Positions 22,472 to 64,000 of a stretch of 64,000 nt of DNA are shown here, piece after piece. A program made the position numbers and the translations under genes. This DNA is from Sinohyriopsis cumingii (lineage: Eukaryota; Mollusca; Bivalvia; Unionida; Unionidae). A model generated the notes under the pieces. It was not told the DNA's origin, made no database searches, and worked only from the letters and a program-made list of their open reading frames with translations. The first letter of the stretch is position 1; every line of letters begins with the position of its first letter. The stretch is from NCBI GenBank assembly GCA_028554795.2, contig CM068839.1:88495540-88559539 (forward strand). The letters run 5' to 3'.

Positions 22472-24895
22472 AAAAAGTAGAAAGTAAATAAACCAACTAT
22501 ACAGACATTATTATGATGTATGCCAAAACAAATTATGTGATTCAATTCAGAAATCTAATGTTGTATATACCAATAGAATTAGAAAGGAAAACTAGAGTTG
22601 CTCTTTCCTATCATTGAGCTAAATGCATGTAAATGTTTCAAACAACACCAGACAACAATTTCAACAAAAGACTGTCCAATTGGTGACAACCAGTGCATTA
22701 TGTAAACAAATAAAAACACCAGTGACATTGCAACGAAGAACTTGTTTAACGTACTACAAATAAAGAAAGAGATTAATGGTATTTTAAAGGATATGCAGGA
22801 TGAAAACTAGTTCAGATCTTTAGTCCTTTAGGGTCCAAATTGATCATGAAGAAAACAATTGTAAAGGACGTGTAAAAGACGATCTTAATAGATGATCAGT
22901 TCCGCAAAACAATTATCTTGATAATAGCCTACCCAGATCATACAACCATGAAATGCCTCATACCAACGTGAAAAGTGGTTTTGACAGCTTGTGATGACAA
23001 GAACTGTTTGGCTAGCAGTCTTAACAGCATATTACCTTATGAAATTTAAAGCAAATCAAGTTTGCAATTAATTAAATTTCAAAGCAATAAGTAACAAGGT
23101 CACTGAATATACATTTGTGTTTTTGAAGACTTGAAAAACAATGGGATAACTTAAATAAGGGTCTCAAACAACACAAAAACACAAACTGTCACTCTTTTTG
23201 TAACGTTTTCTATTAATTCGATAAGGGAAGGAATAAATGTGTGCCTTGCAGAATTATTAACAGTCATGAGGTAGTGCCTATAGCACCACTCTTTAGGTTT
23301 CCATGAAACCTAAACAAAATCTACATGTTGACGATATGCAATGCATAGGTTCTGATACTGATAAGGAGGAACAACTCAAAGATGGATAAACCATTGAACA
23401 AAAAACGGAAAATAAAATATCTTGAATCAGTTAACGAAAACCATGAAAAAGGAAATAAAAGTTCAATTAACCAAAGAAGTAGTAGAAAGCAGTTGAGGAA
23501 ACATTACAAACGTTGACCATGGGTTACAAACAGCATTTCTTTGAAAAGCTAAATTTTCCCAAACAAAAACAACAATCAGGTCTAACAAAATATTTCAAAT
23601 CTTGCTGAGAATGAGCATATTACATGGGAAAAATATTTAAATATTTTCCTGACAGAGCATTATTACAAATTTTTCAATAAATTGCTACAATTGTGTATTT
23701 TAAGTACATCACATCTAAACTTGACACACAACTGATCATTTATTCTTTGATGGCTTACGATGGTTCATTCAACGGGCATGAAAGTAACGTTTTGGGTGTT
23801 GCTATTTTAATCTGAGCAATTGAAGTAAAACACTAACTAAGCAATAACTAAATTTATCAGAACATTCGACCATAACAATGCTGAAAAAGCAAAGAAATCA
23901 TTTAACGCAATAGTAAAGCCCCAAATAAAGTAACAAGAGGGGAACTTATAGCACACATATACCAAAATTGTGAAGTAATGAATAAAGGAATCATTTGTGC
24001 ATGTTCAACATTGTGTCCTACGCCCTACAATGTACAGATTATCATATAGATTTAATGATTCAATTAATGGTTACAAGATGATAGTTACTGGCACTCTGAA
24101 GGTTGGATTTAAAATTTAATTTTCAATGGTATTAGAGTTGCTGATATGTTAAATTCTTGCAAATATCATCGCATGTAGACATACAGTGGTGTAAGAACTC
24201 ACGCCGTCTTACCTACTGAGATCCAATGAAAATAAATTTACGTGGTTGCATTAAATTGATAAAGACGTAGAACTAGTAAATCTCATTATTTACACTTCAG
24301 ATATTAGCTGTATTGTATAATTGGCACTGAGAGTCAAGGCTGAATATATACATTTTGACACAAAATATTCAATGATTGAACTACGCTAGAAGCTGCGATT
24401 TGGAATGGTCTCATTCATTTCCATCCTTAGATATTTAACCCCAATGCAGTAAGTGTGACAATATGAAATTGTATTAACTATGAAGATTATGATGGAAAGT
24501 AGTACTAGTACTAAATGTTTAAAATGTTAAAGAAAACAGAATAGCAAAAACAATTTGAAATACTCATTTGTATTATAAAGAAGAAAGATAATCATTTTTC
24601 TTAAACAAAATTGTCACTAAATGTTTGTCAAGTCCAAGGGACTTGCCGTATCTATATAGTAATTCCCGACCGCAAACAGATTTACATTTGGGTCAAAAAT
24701 ATGTCTCTGTACAATAAATGGTTGTCATCTGCTCCAAACTGACCCATCTTGGTCAGCTTTCCAATAGAGATTTACTTGACACACACTAATTTCTCAATGC
24801 TTTCAAGAGGAATGATTGTCGTCTACATCATTAGCAGATGAATAATCGAGGAATTTGGAAAGAACCATATAGGAAAATACCTATCACAAATAGTT
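22472..24895. other. Stretch downstream of the ABCB stop, probable 3' UTR and intergenic
   Basis: This is AT-rich sequence with no coding region, repeat or RNA gene that I recognise. Its upper part is presumably ABCB 3' UTR. Nothing marks the transcript end apart from the weak hexamer candidate near 23740. Confidence 0.4.
23739..23744 (-). promoter_or_regulatory. Possible AATAAA polyadenylation signal for the ABCB gene
   Basis: On the minus strand this reads AATAAA, about 1.15 kb past the ABCB stop codon. I noted no closer canonical hexamer, but the sequence is very AT-rich and variants are possible. This is only a candidate. Confidence 0.2.
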
Positions 24896-63121
<38,226 letters not shown>

Positions 63122-64000
63122 CTGTGATAGAAACAGCTGACAGGTCGACTGCCTCCTAAACTACAATGTCTTATAAATTCGTTCTCATTGTCACCTAATC
63201 AACCTATGCAATCTGTACAATGAGCGTTTATCAGAATTCAATGGAAATGACAACTGCAGTTTATGTGATAACTTTTCTGTATTCAAGCTGAATGGAATTT
63301 GGTCATAATTTGATTAAAGCTGATATCTGGTTGTTGAACTTACATTCGCTGCAACTCATGCATGTGAGTGTCATCATATATCCTTGATCTTTTATGTTAT
63401 CCTTTCAAAAGTTCTACAAAGGTCTCTTATAGAGGTAAAAAGTTTCGATTGTGACTCCATAATAATTATGTTGTACACTTTCTGTTTTTATATTGTATAT
63501 CTTACAGGGAAAGTTGGATGTCACGAGTAATAATTTACGTATGGTCCCAAAGCGTTAAGAGTGCATGCAAAATATGTTTAAAGCAACTAAACCAAGTTTC
63601 ATTATGTTTGTTGTTTCTCTCTTCACAGCTTCTTTACATATTTTAATAATCCAGATCCAATATTGTAAACAACCGTTGTCAAATCTTTTGGAATACACTG
63701 CACCTGCCTCCTTGCAGGAGGATATGATACATCTCAGGGACAACCGAATAAAGTTTAAACCTCTTGGTTTTTCTCTCCAAGAAAACGGTAGTAAAATACT
63801 TTCAATATTACGTAATTTTACCGCGTACAGACTGTCGAATAATGAAATACGAAACAATGCCACCACCTTTCTTTTTATCATTTTGCTCTAGACAGTGTTA
63901 CTGTAAAGTTAGAAATATTGATGAAAATAAACTTTCGGGTTTCGTGAATGGACGGATATTTTTTTTATTGGACTAAAATATTGATGGCGTCACACTGTGA

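Noticed and set aside
63555-63976. Overlapping 108-codon frames on both strands near the right edge
   Set aside because: The two frames shadow each other, neither resembles the TM4-TM5 part of ABCB, and no splice sites fit.

Overview
The window is animal nuclear DNA. It is AT-rich, intron-rich and full of microsatellites, tRNA-headed SINEs, LINE 3' ends and small DNA transposons. The repeat mix (Pol III SINEs ending in CA or CAA repeats, an RNase-H-bearing LINE, a Polinton/adintovirus-like fossil, a DIRS-like fossil) fits a lophotrochozoan invertebrate, most likely a mollusc. That assignment is inference from style, not from a marker gene.

One host gene can be supported. It is a full ABC transporter of the ABCB1/MDR (P-glycoprotein) type on the minus strand, from 63121 (the first exon visible) to the stop codon at 24896-24898. 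Twenty coding exons give about 994 codons: the end of the first membrane domain (TM5-TM6), the first nucleotide-binding domain, a linker, the second membrane domain and the second nucleotide-binding domain. The N-terminal quarter lies beyond the right edge. Splice sites and phases agree throughout, and there is no sign of decay. Most exon lengths from 58.5 kb down to 27.6 kb match the vertebrate ABCB1 pattern as I remember it. Two departures stand out: a GC-AG intron after the exon ending at 56299, and a 225-bp exon (61313-61537) where vertebrates have two.

Layout: 1-24.9 kb is intergenic. It holds SINE families, two inverted copies of one LINE 3' end (about 1.02-1.68 and 16.36-17.49 kb), a nested TIR element inside a SINE (6.77-7.72 kb) beside an oppositely oriented SINE, a 49-bp array, a sixteen-copy 53-bp satellite (8.73-9.58 kb), a perfect 253-bp tandem duplication (11.2-11.7 kb) and a Polinton/adintovirus-like fossil (12.1-14.25 kb). 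24.9-63.1 kb is the ABCB gene. Its introns carry minisatellites, a degenerate satellite of about 177 bp (31.85-32.95 kb), a DIRS-like fossil (36.5-38.6 kb), LINE and SINE pieces, long CA/TA tracts, hairpin elements and a hAT-like MITE. 63.1-64 kb is intron with nothing recognised.

I found no convincing undescribed biological system. The best leads are structural: a rearranged repeat family flanked by microsatellites, the nested TIR element, the cryptic satellite, and a possible signal-peptide exon on the opposite strand inside the last ABCB intron.
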